From assembly GCA_040384865.1 (NCBI GenBank), contig JAZKIM010000003.1:62001-126000 (forward strand): a DNA stretch of 64,000 nt. The letters run 5' to 3'. The notes under the pieces were generated by a model, which was not told the DNA's origin, did no database searches, and saw only the letters and a program-made list of their open reading frames with translations. A program made the position numbers and the translations under genes. Source of the stretch: JBDKLC01 sp040384865 (GTDB lineage Bacteria > Patescibacteriota > Minisyncoccia > Phycocordibacterales > CAIZLB01). Shown here one piece after another: positions 24,128 to 33,146 of this stretch (position 1 is its first letter; each line of letters starts with the position of its first letter).

Positions 24128-25381
24128 ATGATAGAGTCTAAAGAATTACAGCAGCAATCAATTTCGTTTTCTATTGAGAAGAAAATGAAGGGTAAATTAG
24201 GCCGTGCGGGTACAATTCAAACACCTCACGGTGTAATAAAGACGCCGGCTTTTGTTACGGTAGGTACAAAAGCTACCGTCAAAGGTATAACTCCAGAAAT
24301 GCTCACTGATCTTGGCGCTGAAGTGGCGCTTGCTAATACTTACCATCTGTACCTTCAGCCGGGAGATGAAATCATTCGGAATGCAGGGGGTCTGCAAAAA
24401 TTCATGAATTGGAAGGGTCCAACAATGACTGACTCGGGCGGTTTCCAGGCATTTTCACTAGGTGCCGCATACGGAAAAAACATTACTAAATTTACGAAAT
24501 CTGGTGCCGATCCATTGTTACTTGAAGAGAAGAAATTGAATAAAGAGGACGGGGTGGTAATGACAGCGGCTAAGATAGATGCACAAGGGGTAATGTTTAA
24601 ATCGATTATTGACGGCAGTGTCCACTATTTCACCCCTGAAAAATCTATCGATATTCAGCATAATATAGGTGCAGATATAATATTTGCATTCGATGAATGT
24701 ACTTCACCAAATGAACCGTATAACTATCAAGCTGAAGCTCTTGATCGTACGCATCGGTGGGCAAAGCAAAGTTTGACATATCATCATTCAAAATCTAATG
24801 CAGAAAAACAGGCACTTTTCGGAATTGTTCAAGGAGGACGTCATGAAAAATTACGAAAGGAAAGTGCCGAGGTACTTTCTAAGATGGAAGTAAACGGAAA
24901 GAGTTTTGACGGGTTTGGAATTGGTGGATCATTTGCGAAAGAAGACATGACGACTGCTGTTGAATGGGTCAATGGAATTTTACCAGAGGATAAGCCAAGA
25001 CATTTACTCGGTATAGGAGAACCAGAAGATCTTTTTGGTGCGGTTGAAAATGGCTGTGATCTTTTTGATTGTGTTATGCCTACTCGAAACGGTCGCACAG
25101 GTACGCTCCTCACTGCCAATGGAAAGATGAATATTACCAATGCCGCTTTTACTGACGATTTTAAATCAGTAGAAGAAAATTGCGGATGTTATACCTGCAA
25201 GAACTACACGCGAGCATATTTATCACACCTATTTAAAGCAAAGGAAATGCTTGGAGGCACATTGGCTACAATTCATAATTTGTATTTTACTATTCATTTG
25301 GTAAAGAAAATGCGGCAGGCTATTTTGGATGAGACGTTTGATAAATTTAAGCATGATTTTTTGATTGACTACAAAAAATAG
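24128..25381 (+). CDS. tgt: tRNA-guanine transglycosylase
   Basis: 417 residues. ALANTYHLYLQPG and TMTDSGGFQAFSLG carry the base-pocket and first catalytic aspartate. FGIVQGGRHEKLR, GFGIGGSFAKE and HLLGIGEPEDLFGAVENGCDLFDCVMPTR contain the second catalytic aspartate. CGCYTCKNYTRAYLSHL with a later histidine is the zinc site. It exchanges G34 of tRNA for a queuosine precursor. An insertion around residues 115-160 (KSGADPLLLEEKK...) is longer than in E. coli. No queuosine biosynthesis genes are adjacent, so salvage of the base is likely. Start set by the -10 box 8 nt upstream. Confidence 0.95.
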   Translation: MIESKELQQQSISFSIEKKMKGKLGRAGTIQTPHGVIKTPAFVTVGTKATVKGITPEMLTDLGAEVALANTYHLYLQPGDEIIRNAGGLQKFMNWKGPTMTDSGGFQAFSLGAAYGKNITKFTKSGADPLLLEEKKLNKEDGVVMTAAKIDAQGVMFKSIIDGSVHYFTPEKSIDIQHNIGADIIFAFDECTSPNEPYNYQAEALDRTHRWAKQSLTYHHSKSNAEKQALFGIVQGGRHEKLRKESAEVLSKMEVNGKSFDGFGIGGSFAKEDMTTAVEWVNGILPEDKPRHLLGIGEPEDLFGAVENGCDLFDCVMPTRNGRTGTLLTANGKMNITNAAFTDDFKSVEENCGCYTCKNYTRAYLSHLFKAKEMLGGTLATIHNLYFTIHLVKKMRQAILDETFDKFKHDFLIDYKK

Positions 25382-25427
25382 GAAAAGTACGTAATCTCTT
25401 TTTTGTGATATATTTCAGTCACTCATT

Positions 25428-27557
25428 ATGGCTAAGACGTTCAAAATAAACACTGAATACACTCCTGCGGGTGATCAGCCTCAGGCAATAAAAATGCTCG
25501 TCGAGGGTGTAAAAAAGGGTATGAAGCACCAGACTCTTTTAGGAGTTACCGGATCAGGAAAAACATTTACGGCAGCAAATGTCATTGCTGAGATAGGCAA
25601 GCCAACGCTTGTCATTGCCCATAACAAGACATTGGCAGCCCAGCTTGCTCAGGAGTATAGAGATTTCTTTCCGGAAAATGCCGTGCATTACTTTGTCTCA
25701 TACTATGACTATTATCAGCCAGAGGCGTATATTGCCCATTCTGATACGTATATAGAGAAAGAGGCACAGATTAATGAGGAAATTGAACGATTACGTCATG
25801 CTTCAACTCAAGCATTGCTTACTCGTAAGGATGTGATCATTGTTGCTTCCGTTTCTTGCATTTATGGTTTAGGTTCTCCTGTGGAGTACGAAAAGGTTAA
25901 TTTGAAATTAGAAAAGGGAATGAAGGCAGATCGTGCCGAATTACTCCGACGTTTAATCGGTATGTATTACACGCGTACTTCCGCAGATCTCACTCCTGGA
26001 ACATTTCGTGCACTTGGAAATGCCATGGAAATTATGCCTGTTTCTGAACGTGTCATTTACCGATTAGTCTTTGGTCCTGGAAATATTGAAAGTATCACGG
26101 AGATAGATGCGATTACGAGACAAATAAACAAAGTGCTTGAGGCCTTCTTTCTTTTCCCAGCAAAGCACTTCGTTACACCTGAAGGGGAGCGAGCTCGCGC
26201 TATTAAAGATATTAAATACGAACTCGACGAGCGTCTAAAAGTATTGAATGCGGCAGGGAAGATTATAGAAGCAGAACGGCTGAAAAGACGAACAAACTAC
26301 GACCTCGCACTTATACGTGAAGTCGGCTATTGCAATGGTATTGAAAACTATTCTCGACACTTCTCAGGTAAGGCTCCAGGTGAAGCTCCTGATACGTTAC
26401 TTTCATATTTTCCTCACAAGCCAGATGGAAGGCCTGACTTTCTAACCATCATTGATGAATCTCACGTTACTGTTCCTCAGATTGGCGGTATGTTCGCTGG
26501 TGATCAAAGCCGAAAAGAAAATCTCGTTCAATATGGTTTTCGACTACCATCGGCGAAAGATAACCGACCATTAAAATTTGAAGAATTTGAAGAGCGAGTG
26601 GGGCAGACCATATATACCTCGGCTACACCAAGTAAATATGAGGCAGCGCATAGTCAACAAACAGCAGAACAAATAATTCGCCCAACAGGCCTTATCGATC
26701 CAGTGCTTGTGGTGAAGCCAATCATCGGTACGCTTGGCGGCAGAAAGGGCAAGAAAGGAAAAAATGGTGAGTCAATGTACGACGGTCAGATTACAGATTT
26801 TATAGAAGAAGCAGAGAAAGTCATAAAGAAAGGTCAGCGCGCCATTGCCACTACGCTTACGAAGAAAATGGCTGAAGATTTAACGGAGTTTTTAAAAGAA
26901 AAGAAAATAAAGACAGCATATATTCATAGCGATGTTGAGACGCTTGAAAGAATCAAGATTTTAACTGAATTTCGAAAAGGAACCTATGATATCCTTGTTG
27001 GTGTTAACTTGCTGCGAGAAGGCCTCGATCTTCCTGAAGTTTCTCTTATAGGTATCCTTGATGCGGATAAGGAAGGATTTTTGCGTTCAGAAACAGCCCT
27101 CATTCAAACTATTGGCCGAGCTGCTCGTAATGTTGATGGTCGGGTCATCTTGTATGCAGATAAGATGACAGGCTCAATGGAGCGGGCGATAGGGGAAACT
27201 AATCGTCGTCGTGACAAGCAGTTGGCATATAACAAGACACACGGCATCACTCCAAAAACTATTGCTAAGAAAATTCAGGATATTACAGAACAAATCCAGA
27301 GCGAGCATCAAAAGACTGTCAAAAATTTACTAGTGCTTGATGCGGTATCGTTCAATAAGGATCCAAAGAAGTTTATTAAATTGAAGGAACAGCAAATGAG
27401 TGCAGCTGTAAAGCAGCTTGATTTTGAAACAGCAGCAATCTTGCGAGATGAAATAAAGGCATTGGCCGAACAGCTTGCTAGCTCTGTTAAAAAGGTAGAT
27501 AAAGTAAAGAAGGAAATAAACAAAGGGGTGAGAGCAAGGAAGCAGTGGATGAAATAA
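25428..27557 (+). CDS. uvrB: UvrABC system protein B
   Basis: 709 residues. Walker A is GVTGSGKTF (residues 39-47). The beta-hairpin that opens DNA is at YYDYYQPEAYI. The DEAD-like box is TIIDESHVTVPQIGGM. Motifs V and VI are VGVNLLREGLDLPEVSL and QTIGRAARN. A C-terminal UVR motif (AAVKQLDFETAAILRDEIKAL) binds UvrC. A short extra basic segment (GGRKGKKGKNGE) occurs near residue 440. It is the damage-verifying helicase of nucleotide excision repair. uvrA and uvrC follow on the same strand, interrupted by orphan genes. Confidence 0.97.
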   Translation: MAKTFKINTEYTPAGDQPQAIKMLVEGVKKGMKHQTLLGVTGSGKTFTAANVIAEIGKPTLVIAHNKTLAAQLAQEYRDFFPENAVHYFVSYYDYYQPEAYIAHSDTYIEKEAQINEEIERLRHASTQALLTRKDVIIVASVSCIYGLGSPVEYEKVNLKLEKGMKADRAELLRRLIGMYYTRTSADLTPGTFRALGNAMEIMPVSERVIYRLVFGPGNIESITEIDAITRQINKVLEAFFLFPAKHFVTPEGERARAIKDIKYELDERLKVLNAAGKIIEAERLKRRTNYDLALIREVGYCNGIENYSRHFSGKAPGEAPDTLLSYFPHKPDGRPDFLTIIDESHVTVPQIGGMFAGDQSRKENLVQYGFRLPSAKDNRPLKFEEFEERVGQTIYTSATPSKYEAAHSQQTAEQIIRPTGLIDPVLVVKPIIGTLGGRKGKKGKNGESMYDGQITDFIEEAEKVIKKGQRAIATTLTKKMAEDLTEFLKEKKIKTAYIHSDVETLERIKILTEFRKGTYDILVGVNLLREGLDLPEVSLIGILDADKEGFLRSETALIQTIGRAARNVDGRVILYADKMTGSMERAIGETNRRRDKQLAYNKTHGITPKTIAKKIQDITEQIQSEHQKTVKNLLVLDAVSFNKDPKKFIKLKEQQMSAAVKQLDFETAAILRDEIKALAEQLASSVKKVDKVKKEINKGVRARKQWMK

Positions 27558-27566
27558 TACGATAGG

Positions 27567-27595
27567 TTGCTACTTAAGGATTTCTGTGTTATTAT
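27567..27595 (+). promoter_or_regulatory. Promoter of the 27673 gene
   Basis: TTGCTA at 27567-27572, 17-nt spacer, TATTAT at 27590-27595. A 70-nt leader with a GGAGG ribosome-binding site follows. Confidence 0.55.
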
Positions 27596-27672
27596 GCTTT
27601 TGGATTCGTCATGTGACGAAGAGGAAATAATTTAGTTCACCAACCCAATTCAAAACACCCGGAGGTTCCACC

Positions 27673-28323
27673 ATGCCCCAAGAGACAGTTGTAAAGAAAA
27701 AGACGGCACTGATCGTCGAAGCCAATAATCGCCCACAGATTGAAACCTTCGCCCACCTGATCAAGGCGAGCGGTCTGTACGCCGACACTTTTGACTTTAC
27801 GGTAGTGCACACCTATGTAGAAGCCGAGCGGCTTCTACAGCCAAAAATCGATGTCGATGAAGCACACCGGCGATCTCAAAAGTTGGAACTTCGTCCGGGC
27901 CATTCAGCTAAAATCGAAACTACTCGGCGCGGTCTCCGTCTGGTCATCCGCGACGGGAAATCGGTACCGCTTGATTACCGCGCGAAGGAAAATCTTTGGG
28001 CGGCCTTGCTTTCCCATGAGATTGAGACGATGAGTTTCGTCCGTCCTTACGATCTGGTGATCACCGACGAGGAAGTGGCCATCACTCACGGCTTGAAGTC
28101 ACCGCGACTTCGAGCTCTCGGTTTGGCCATTTGCACCTTGGCGCAGATGGCTATGGTCTCTAAGATCGGTATCATCGAGTCATCAAACTACAAACATCAC
28201 CTGGCAGACATCGTGAAGTTTCGTGACCTCATCGTTAGGGCGTTCAACGCTTCCGAATGGCCCCATGTTTCGAACAGTTTGACGGGTATCAGTTTCCCAG
28301 TCAGTCAGCTCGTCAAGGACTAG
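27673..28323 (+). CDS. Orphan GC-rich hypothetical protein
   Basis: 216 residues (MPQETVVKKKTALIVEAN...). The first half looks like a response-regulator-type alternating alpha/beta start (TALIVEANNRPQIETFAHLI) but lacks the conserved phospho-acceptor pattern. The second half is helical (RLRALGLAICTLAQMAMV). No domain is recognised. GGAGG lies 7 nt before the ATG, one of the few clear Shine-Dalgarno sites here. GC content is well above that of uvrB and uvrA on either side. With its promoter and strong terminator it is a self-contained cassette between two repair genes. Confidence 0.7.
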   Translation: MPQETVVKKKTALIVEANNRPQIETFAHLIKASGLYADTFDFTVVHTYVEAERLLQPKIDVDEAHRRSQKLELRPGHSAKIETTRRGLRLVIRDGKSVPLDYRAKENLWAALLSHEIETMSFVRPYDLVITDEEVAITHGLKSPRLRALGLAICTLAQMAMVSKIGIIESSNYKHHLADIVKFRDLIVRAFNASEWPHVSNSLTGISFPVSQLVKD

Positions 28324-28344
28324 CTTGGAGTCATTACATCTTAC

Positions 28345-28380
28345 TCCCACCGGTGCCATAAGTGCGCCGGTGGGTTTTCA
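28345..28380 (+). terminator. Strong terminator after the 27673 gene
   Basis: CCCACCGG and CCGGTGGG form an 8-bp GC hairpin around TGCCATAAGTGCG, followed by TTTTCATTT. Confidence 0.88.
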
Positions 28381-28485
28381 TTTACATTTTTTATATTAGG
28401 TTTATACTTCCTTTATCAATATTTCATCATAGCTAGCCCCCAGGAGCATCCGACGGGCAGATTTGTGTTATTAGACAAAAAACAA

Positions 28486-31130
28486 ATGACCAAGATAACT
28501 CACAAAAAAGCGCATGATCATCCTGACCATGAAGATGGAGCTATTATAGTTAAGGGTGCTCGAACTCATAATCTGAAGAATATTACAGTAGATATGCCCC
28601 GAAACAAGATGGTTGTTATTACTGGCCTTTCCGGTTCCGGTAAATCGTCACTAGCTTTTGATACTATTTTTGCCGAAGGTCAGCGACGGTACGTCGAGTC
28701 ACTTTCCTCATATGCCCGACAGTTCCTTCGCCAAATGCAAAAGCCCGATGTCGATGAAATTGTAGGCCTTTCTCCAGCGATCTCTATCGATCAAAAGTCC
28801 CGTTCGAACAATCCACGTTCTACGGTTGCAACTATTACTGAAATTTATGACTATCTTCGAATTCTGTATGCGCGTATCGGTAAACCACACTGTTTGGTGT
28901 GCGGAAGGGAAATCAAGAAGCTTTCAAAAGAAGAAATCTTGGAAACAATATTTGAAACTGTGCGTTCTAGCGCTGGGGCAGGTAAGGAAGGTGCAGACAA
29001 AAAAGCTAAAAAGGTTATGGGTGTGGAAATAAGTGACGCTGCATTTAAAATCTATTCACCGATAGTTGTTGGACGAAAGGGAGAGTATTACCAGCTTCTC
29101 TATGATCTTCTCGGCAAGGGTTATGAAGAAGTTCGTGTGGATGGCGTCTCCAAGAAACTTCGCGAACAGATTATTCTTTCGAAGAACAAAAAACATAACA
29201 TCGATGTGCTTGTTGACCAGTTTTATGTTTCTGAAATCAAGGAAAATACTCCAGCTTTCCGTGAGCGATTGAATGAAGCTGTTGAACGTGCTCTCGCTGA
29301 AGCTGAAGGTTTGTTGCGTATTGTAACTGGTGAGGGGTCGGATGAGGATCATCTTATTTCTTCAAAGTTTATGTGCCCACATGATGGTTTTTCATTTCCT
29401 GAAGTTGAACCACGACTATTCTCATTCAACTCACCTTATGGCGCATGTCCGGAATGTAATGGTTTGGGTACTCGGCACTTTTTTATAAACGATCCATGTC
29501 CTGTTTGTAATGGAGCGAGACTTAGACCTGAAGCCCTTCACGTATTTTTGATTTCTGACTTTGGTTTAGAAAAGAAGGCTGAACGTAAGATAAATATCGT
29601 TGAAGCGACTGCGATGAGTATTAAAGAGTCTTTAGATTTCTTTAAGACGTTACCTCTTTCACCAAAAGAAAAGGAAATTTCAAAAGTGGTGGTGAAGGAG
29701 ATCGTTTCTCGTCTTGAGTTTATGAATAATGTTGGTATTGATTATTTATCGCTTGATCGACGGGCAAATACTCTTTCCGGCGGGGAAGCACAGCGTATTC
29801 GTCTTGCCTCACAGCTTGGTTCTGGACTTGTCGGCGCATTGTATGTACTAGATGAACCAACCATAGGTCTGCATCAGCGCGACAATGATCGTCTTATTAA
29901 AACACTCGTTCAACTTCGAGACCTGGGTAACACTGTTATTGTGGTAGAGCATGATGAAGACACTATCTATGCTTCAGACTATATTATAGACATCGGGCCA
30001 GGAGCCGGTGTTCATGGTGGACATGTGGTTGTTGCGGGATATCTCGACGATCTATTAACCGCCAAGAAGAATACAAGCGAATCAGTAACACTGGCATATC
30101 TTCGAGGTGAGAAACTCATCGAGTTGCCGGAAATGCGGCGCGAAGCCAATCGTGGTTTCATTAAAATCGCCGGTGGAAAAGTAAATAACATTCAAAATCT
30201 TAATATTGAACTTCCACTCGGTCGCATGGTTGCGGTAACTGGGGTTTCTGGCTCTGGTAAATCTTCATTTGTATATGAAATTTTGCATAAGAACTTACAA
30301 GCGCGTCTCGATCGAGATCATCGAAGTGCCAATATATATAATTGCACCAGTTTTACTGGGACTGAATATCTTGGAAGAACTATTTTAATCGACCNNNNNN
30401 NNNNACATACACCGGCGCATTTACACATATTCGAGATATGTTTGCCGAAACAAGTGAAGCGAAAGCTCGCGGCTGGAGCTCAAGCCGATTCTCTTTTAAT
30501 GTGAAAGGAGGGCGCTGCGAGACTTGCCAAGGTAACGGTATGATAGAAGTGGAAATGCACTTCTTGCCGACAGTGTATGTGACATGTGATGTTTGTAACG
30601 GTAAGCGGTTTATGAAGGAAACGCTTGAAGTAAAATACAAGAAGAAAAATATTTATGAAGTGCTTTGTATGACAGTTGAAGAGGCTCTTACATTTTTTGA
30701 AGACGTTCCTTCTATATATGATCGTTTACACACCTTGAATGAAGTAGGTCTTGGATATCTCGAACTTGGTCAGTCTGCAACGACGCTTTCCGGTGGGGAA
30801 GCACAGCGTGTAAAGATCTCATCGGAGTTGTATCGACCGCACGTGCAGAAAACAATATATCTGTTGGACGAACCGACGATCGGTCTTCACTATGAAGATG
30901 TCCGAAAGCTCATTGAAATAATCCAAAAGCTTGTACAAAAAGGTAATACGGTGGTAATCATTGAGCATAATATGGATGTCATTAAATCTGCTGATCATGT
31001 CATCGATATTGGTCCTGAGGGTGGTGTACGAGGTGGGAAGATCGTAGCACAAGGAACGCCAGAGGAAGTAGCTAACAGCCCGAAGAGTTTTACTGGTGAC
31101 TACTTGAGAAAGGTTTTGAAGAAACATTAA
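28486..31130 (+). CDS. uvrA: UvrABC system protein A, interrupted by one assembly gap
   Basis: Read from ATG 28486 (an in-frame GTG at 28465 is possible) to 31130, across the ten-N run at 30395. First half: P-loop GLSGSGKSSL (residues 48-57), FAEGQRRYVESLSSYARQFL, a zinc module (CLVCGREI...CPECNGLG...CPVCNG), signature LSGGEAQRIRLASQLGSGL and Walker B YVLDEPTIGLHQRDN. Second half: GVSGSGKSS, zinc finger CETCQGNG...CDVCNGKRF and a second LSGGEAQRVKIS with LLDEPTIGLH. Normal UvrA reads about 13 residues (QSPIGRTPRSNPA-like) at the gap, so the gene is intact. It is the damage sensor of excision repair. Confidence 0.95.
30395..30404. other. Assembly gap (10 N) inside uvrA
   Basis: The flanks LGRTILID and TYTGAFTHIRDMF are separated by about 13 residues in UvrA proteins, so roughly 38 nt are missing and the apparent frame change is artificial. 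Confidence 0.9.
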
Positions 31131-31136
31131 AATGAA

Positions 31137-31189
31137 AGCCGGTCGCCTCGATCTGGGGAGATCATTANNNNNNNNNNAGGCGACCGGCT
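31137..31189 (-). terminator. Long hairpin terminator with an assembly gap in its loop
   Basis: AGCCGGTCGCCT and AGGCGACCGGCT are a perfect 12-bp inverted repeat. The ten-N gap 31168-31177 is inside the loop. It can terminate the minus-strand gene at 31199 and also uvrA. The stem may itself have caused the assembly break. Confidence 0.65.
31168..31177. other. Assembly gap (10 N) in an intergenic hairpin
   Basis: Ten N between the two arms of the 31137-31189 inverted repeat. Confidence 0.9.
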
Positions 31190-31198
31190 AAAGAAATG

Positions 31199-31390
31199 CT
31201 AAGCAGCGACTGACGCTGCAAGAGGGAGCGTTTCAACATCTTCGTCGTGTGCATCGAACTCGGTGTGAGACACGATGCGTGGACAGAGAGGTTGTTGTTT
31301 CTTGTGAGGCACGTGAGGGTAGTTTTTCGCATTGGCAACCCATAGTGCCGCCCAACTCGTCAGTTGAGCTTTGTAGGTTTCAGAGTACAT
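31199..31390 (-). CDS. Small orphan GC-richer hypothetical protein
   Basis: 63 residues (MYSETYKAQLTSWAALWVAN...). It is soluble, with many histidines and a C-terminal acidic stretch (HDEDVETLPLAAS). No domain is recognised. It has the same organisation as the other GC-rich orphan units: a single gene followed at once by a strong GC hairpin. It is divergent from uvrC, whose promoter lies within 60 nt. Short and without homologues I recognise, so coding status is probable only. Confidence 0.45.
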   Translation of the reverse strand: MYSETYKAQLTSWAALWVANAKNYPHVPHKKQQPLCPRIVSHTEFDAHDEDVETLPLAASVAA

Positions 31391-31442
31391 AATGGTGAGT
31401 GGACAAAGGGTTGAGGGTCAGAATGTTTTTTGTCCGAAAATA

Positions 31443-31451
31443 TGATATAAC
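31443..31451 (+). promoter_or_regulatory. Extended -10 promoter of leaderless uvrC
   Basis: TGATATAAC (TGn plus TATAAC at 31446-31451) ends 7 nt before ATG 31459 and so excludes the longer reading from 31399. Confidence 0.6.
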
Positions 31452-31458
31452 ATATATT

Positions 31459-32775
31459 ATGAAACGTCAATATCTAACAAAAAAGAAGCTTCCTGATGCT
31501 CCTGGGGTATATTTCTTCAAAAAAGGTCGTGACATTTTGTACATAGGTAAGGCAACAAGCTTGCGAGACAGAGTCAAAAGCTATTTCTCCAACGACCTCA
31601 TAAAAACGCGAGGTCGCCTTATTGTCGACATGGTTACTACCGCAACCACCCTCGATTTCATAAAAACGGATTCGGTGTTGGAGGCATTCATACTTGAATC
31701 AGAGGAAATAAAGAAGCATATGCCTCGATTCAATACAAAGGAGAAAGATAACAAAAGTTTTAACTATGTGGTGATGACAGATGAGGATTTTTCTCGGGTG
31801 CTTGTGGTACGCGGGCGGAACCTAGAAAAGGATGCTGTTGATTTTACATACAAATACGTATTTGGCCCATATCCATACGGCGGTGAATTGAAGGAAGCAA
31901 TGCGCTTGATTCGAAAGATATTTCCTTTTCGTGACAGCGGTTGCTACCCGCTTCAAGGACGACCATGTTTTAACAGGAGTATTGGATTGTGTCCGGGAGT
32001 ATGCACAGGAGAGATAACTAAAAAGGAATATAGAAAGACCATAAATCACTTGAGACTTTTCTTTCAAGGAAAGAAATCACAGCTTATGACTGTGTTGAAG
32101 AAAGAAATGAAAACATATGCTAAGGAACAAAAGTTTGAACAAGCTAATGACATCAAGCGTACCTTACTCGCATTAACCCATATTCAGGATGTTTCGCTCA
32201 TAAAAAAAGATCGATTCAGTCCTTATACAATGAAAGATGTGACTGTGGAACCGGTATATGAGGATCGAGAAATTTCCACATATAGAACGGAGGCATATGA
32301 TATTGCTCATCTATCAGGGACGGATATGGTAGGTGTAATGACGGTTATGATTGATGGTGAATTTGATAAGGCGTCATATAGGACATTCATCATTCGCGAT
32401 GTTGAAAAAAGTAATGACGTAGCTGCCTTGAAAGAAGTATTTAGTCGTCGATTGACTCACCCAGAATGGTCATTACCAGATATGGTGATCGTCGATGGTG
32501 GAAAGGCGCAGCTTACGATGATGCGTAATGTGATACAAGAAATGGCTGAGGTATTTGGTACAAATGAACGTTCACTGCCTGTTGTTGTGGCAGTTGTTAA
32601 AGACGATAGACACAAGGCTCGTGAAATTCTCTCTTCTGATGAGGAGGAAATCGTTGCTACTGAACGTGCCCGAGAGATCATTTCTCTCAATGCCGAATGT
32701 CATCGCTTTGCCCTGGCAACTCATCGCAAAAAGAGGAGTTCTTCAAGGGGTCTAAAGCGTCGTTTTAAAAAGTGA
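31459..32775 (+). CDS. uvrC: UvrABC system protein C, without helix-hairpin-helix end
   Basis: 438 residues from ATG 31459. The N-terminal GIY-YIG nuclease is PGVYFFKKGRDILYIGKATSLRDRVKSYF (about 12-40). A UVR motif (YAKEQKFEQANDIKRTLLAL) pairs with UvrB. The RNase-H-like nuclease includes YDIAHLSGTDMVGVMTVM, DMVIVDGGKAQL and ECHRFALATHRKKRS. Most UvrC proteins are about 600 residues and end in tandem helix-hairpin-helix DNA-binding motifs; this one stops just after the nuclease in a basic tail. Both incision sites are retained. It is the third excision-repair gene in the cluster. Confidence 0.93.
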   Translation: MKRQYLTKKKLPDAPGVYFFKKGRDILYIGKATSLRDRVKSYFSNDLIKTRGRLIVDMVTTATTLDFIKTDSVLEAFILESEEIKKHMPRFNTKEKDNKSFNYVVMTDEDFSRVLVVRGRNLEKDAVDFTYKYVFGPYPYGGELKEAMRLIRKIFPFRDSGCYPLQGRPCFNRSIGLCPGVCTGEITKKEYRKTINHLRLFFQGKKSQLMTVLKKEMKTYAKEQKFEQANDIKRTLLALTHIQDVSLIKKDRFSPYTMKDVTVEPVYEDREISTYRTEAYDIAHLSGTDMVGVMTVMIDGEFDKASYRTFIIRDVEKSNDVAALKEVFSRRLTHPEWSLPDMVIVDGGKAQLTMMRNVIQEMAEVFGTNERSLPVVVAVVKDDRHKAREILSSDEEEIVATERAREIISLNAECHRFALATHRKKRSSSRGLKRRFKK

Positions 32776-32792
32776 TTATTACTTTTATCTCC

Positions 32793-32822
32793 TTGACAGG
32801 GTAAAATAGATAGGGGTATACT
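32793..32822 (+). promoter_or_regulatory. Strong sigma-70-type promoter of a structured RNA
   Basis: Perfect TTGACA at 32793-32798, 18-nt spacer, TATACT at 32817-32822. It is the best full promoter in the window, predicting a start near 32829. Confidence 0.8.
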
Positions 32823-32828
32823 TTCGAT

Positions 32829-33090
32829 AGTTGCACGTTGAGTCGAATGATGAAAAAAGTGGAAGGAGCCGGTCGACCCCAGCCCAATCCTTACCGCGGA
32901 GACAACATGCTTTCCGGGACGTCAGTCTCCCAGACTGATGAAATATCCCCGAACTTGTCGGGTTTCCATGCTGTTGTAGTCAACAACTCCTTCCACCTTT
33001 TTCTTCATACTACTCGTTAGTTCCCCTTCTCCGTCCTTCATGGGCCGCGGCGGCATTCACTCTCTCCTGGGTGGGTGCGCCGCATTTCTT
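32829..33090 (+). ncRNA. Candidate structured RNA of ~260 nt, family unknown
   Basis: A strong promoter precedes a transcript whose ends pair: GTGGAAGGAG (32859-32868) with CTCCTTCCAC (32987-32996), extended by AAAA/TTTT and ATGAA/TTCAT for about 19 pairs. Inside are hairpins CAGTCT-CCC-AGACTG, CCCGAACTTGTCGGG and ACAACA/TGTTGT. A GC-rich hairpin at 33046-33083 (GCGGCGGCATTCAC.../GTGGGTGCGCCGC) then ATTTCTTATTTT ends it. A 57-codon frame (ATG 32847 or 32850) overlaps it but has no ribosome-binding site. The shape (long closed rod, strong promoter) recalls 6S RNA, but no sequence motif supports that. It is not RNase P RNA, SRP RNA or tmRNA by their conserved motifs. Confidence 0.6.
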
Positions 33091-33132
33091 ATTTTAAAAA
33101 GTTGTACACAGACGATAACGCAAAACTTTCTA

Positions 33133-33138
33133 TATAAT
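33133..33138 (+). promoter_or_regulatory. -10 box of leaderless ddl
   Basis: TATAAT ends 8 nt before ATG 33147. Confidence 0.55.
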
Positions 33139-33146
33139 GTCTGTAT

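Noticed and set aside
32838..33020. 60-codon open frame (MSRMMKKVEGAGRPQPNP...) as a protein gene
   Set aside because: No ribosome-binding site, odd composition, and both ends belong to a long paired RNA stem. An RNA is the better reading, though a short peptide cannot be excluded.
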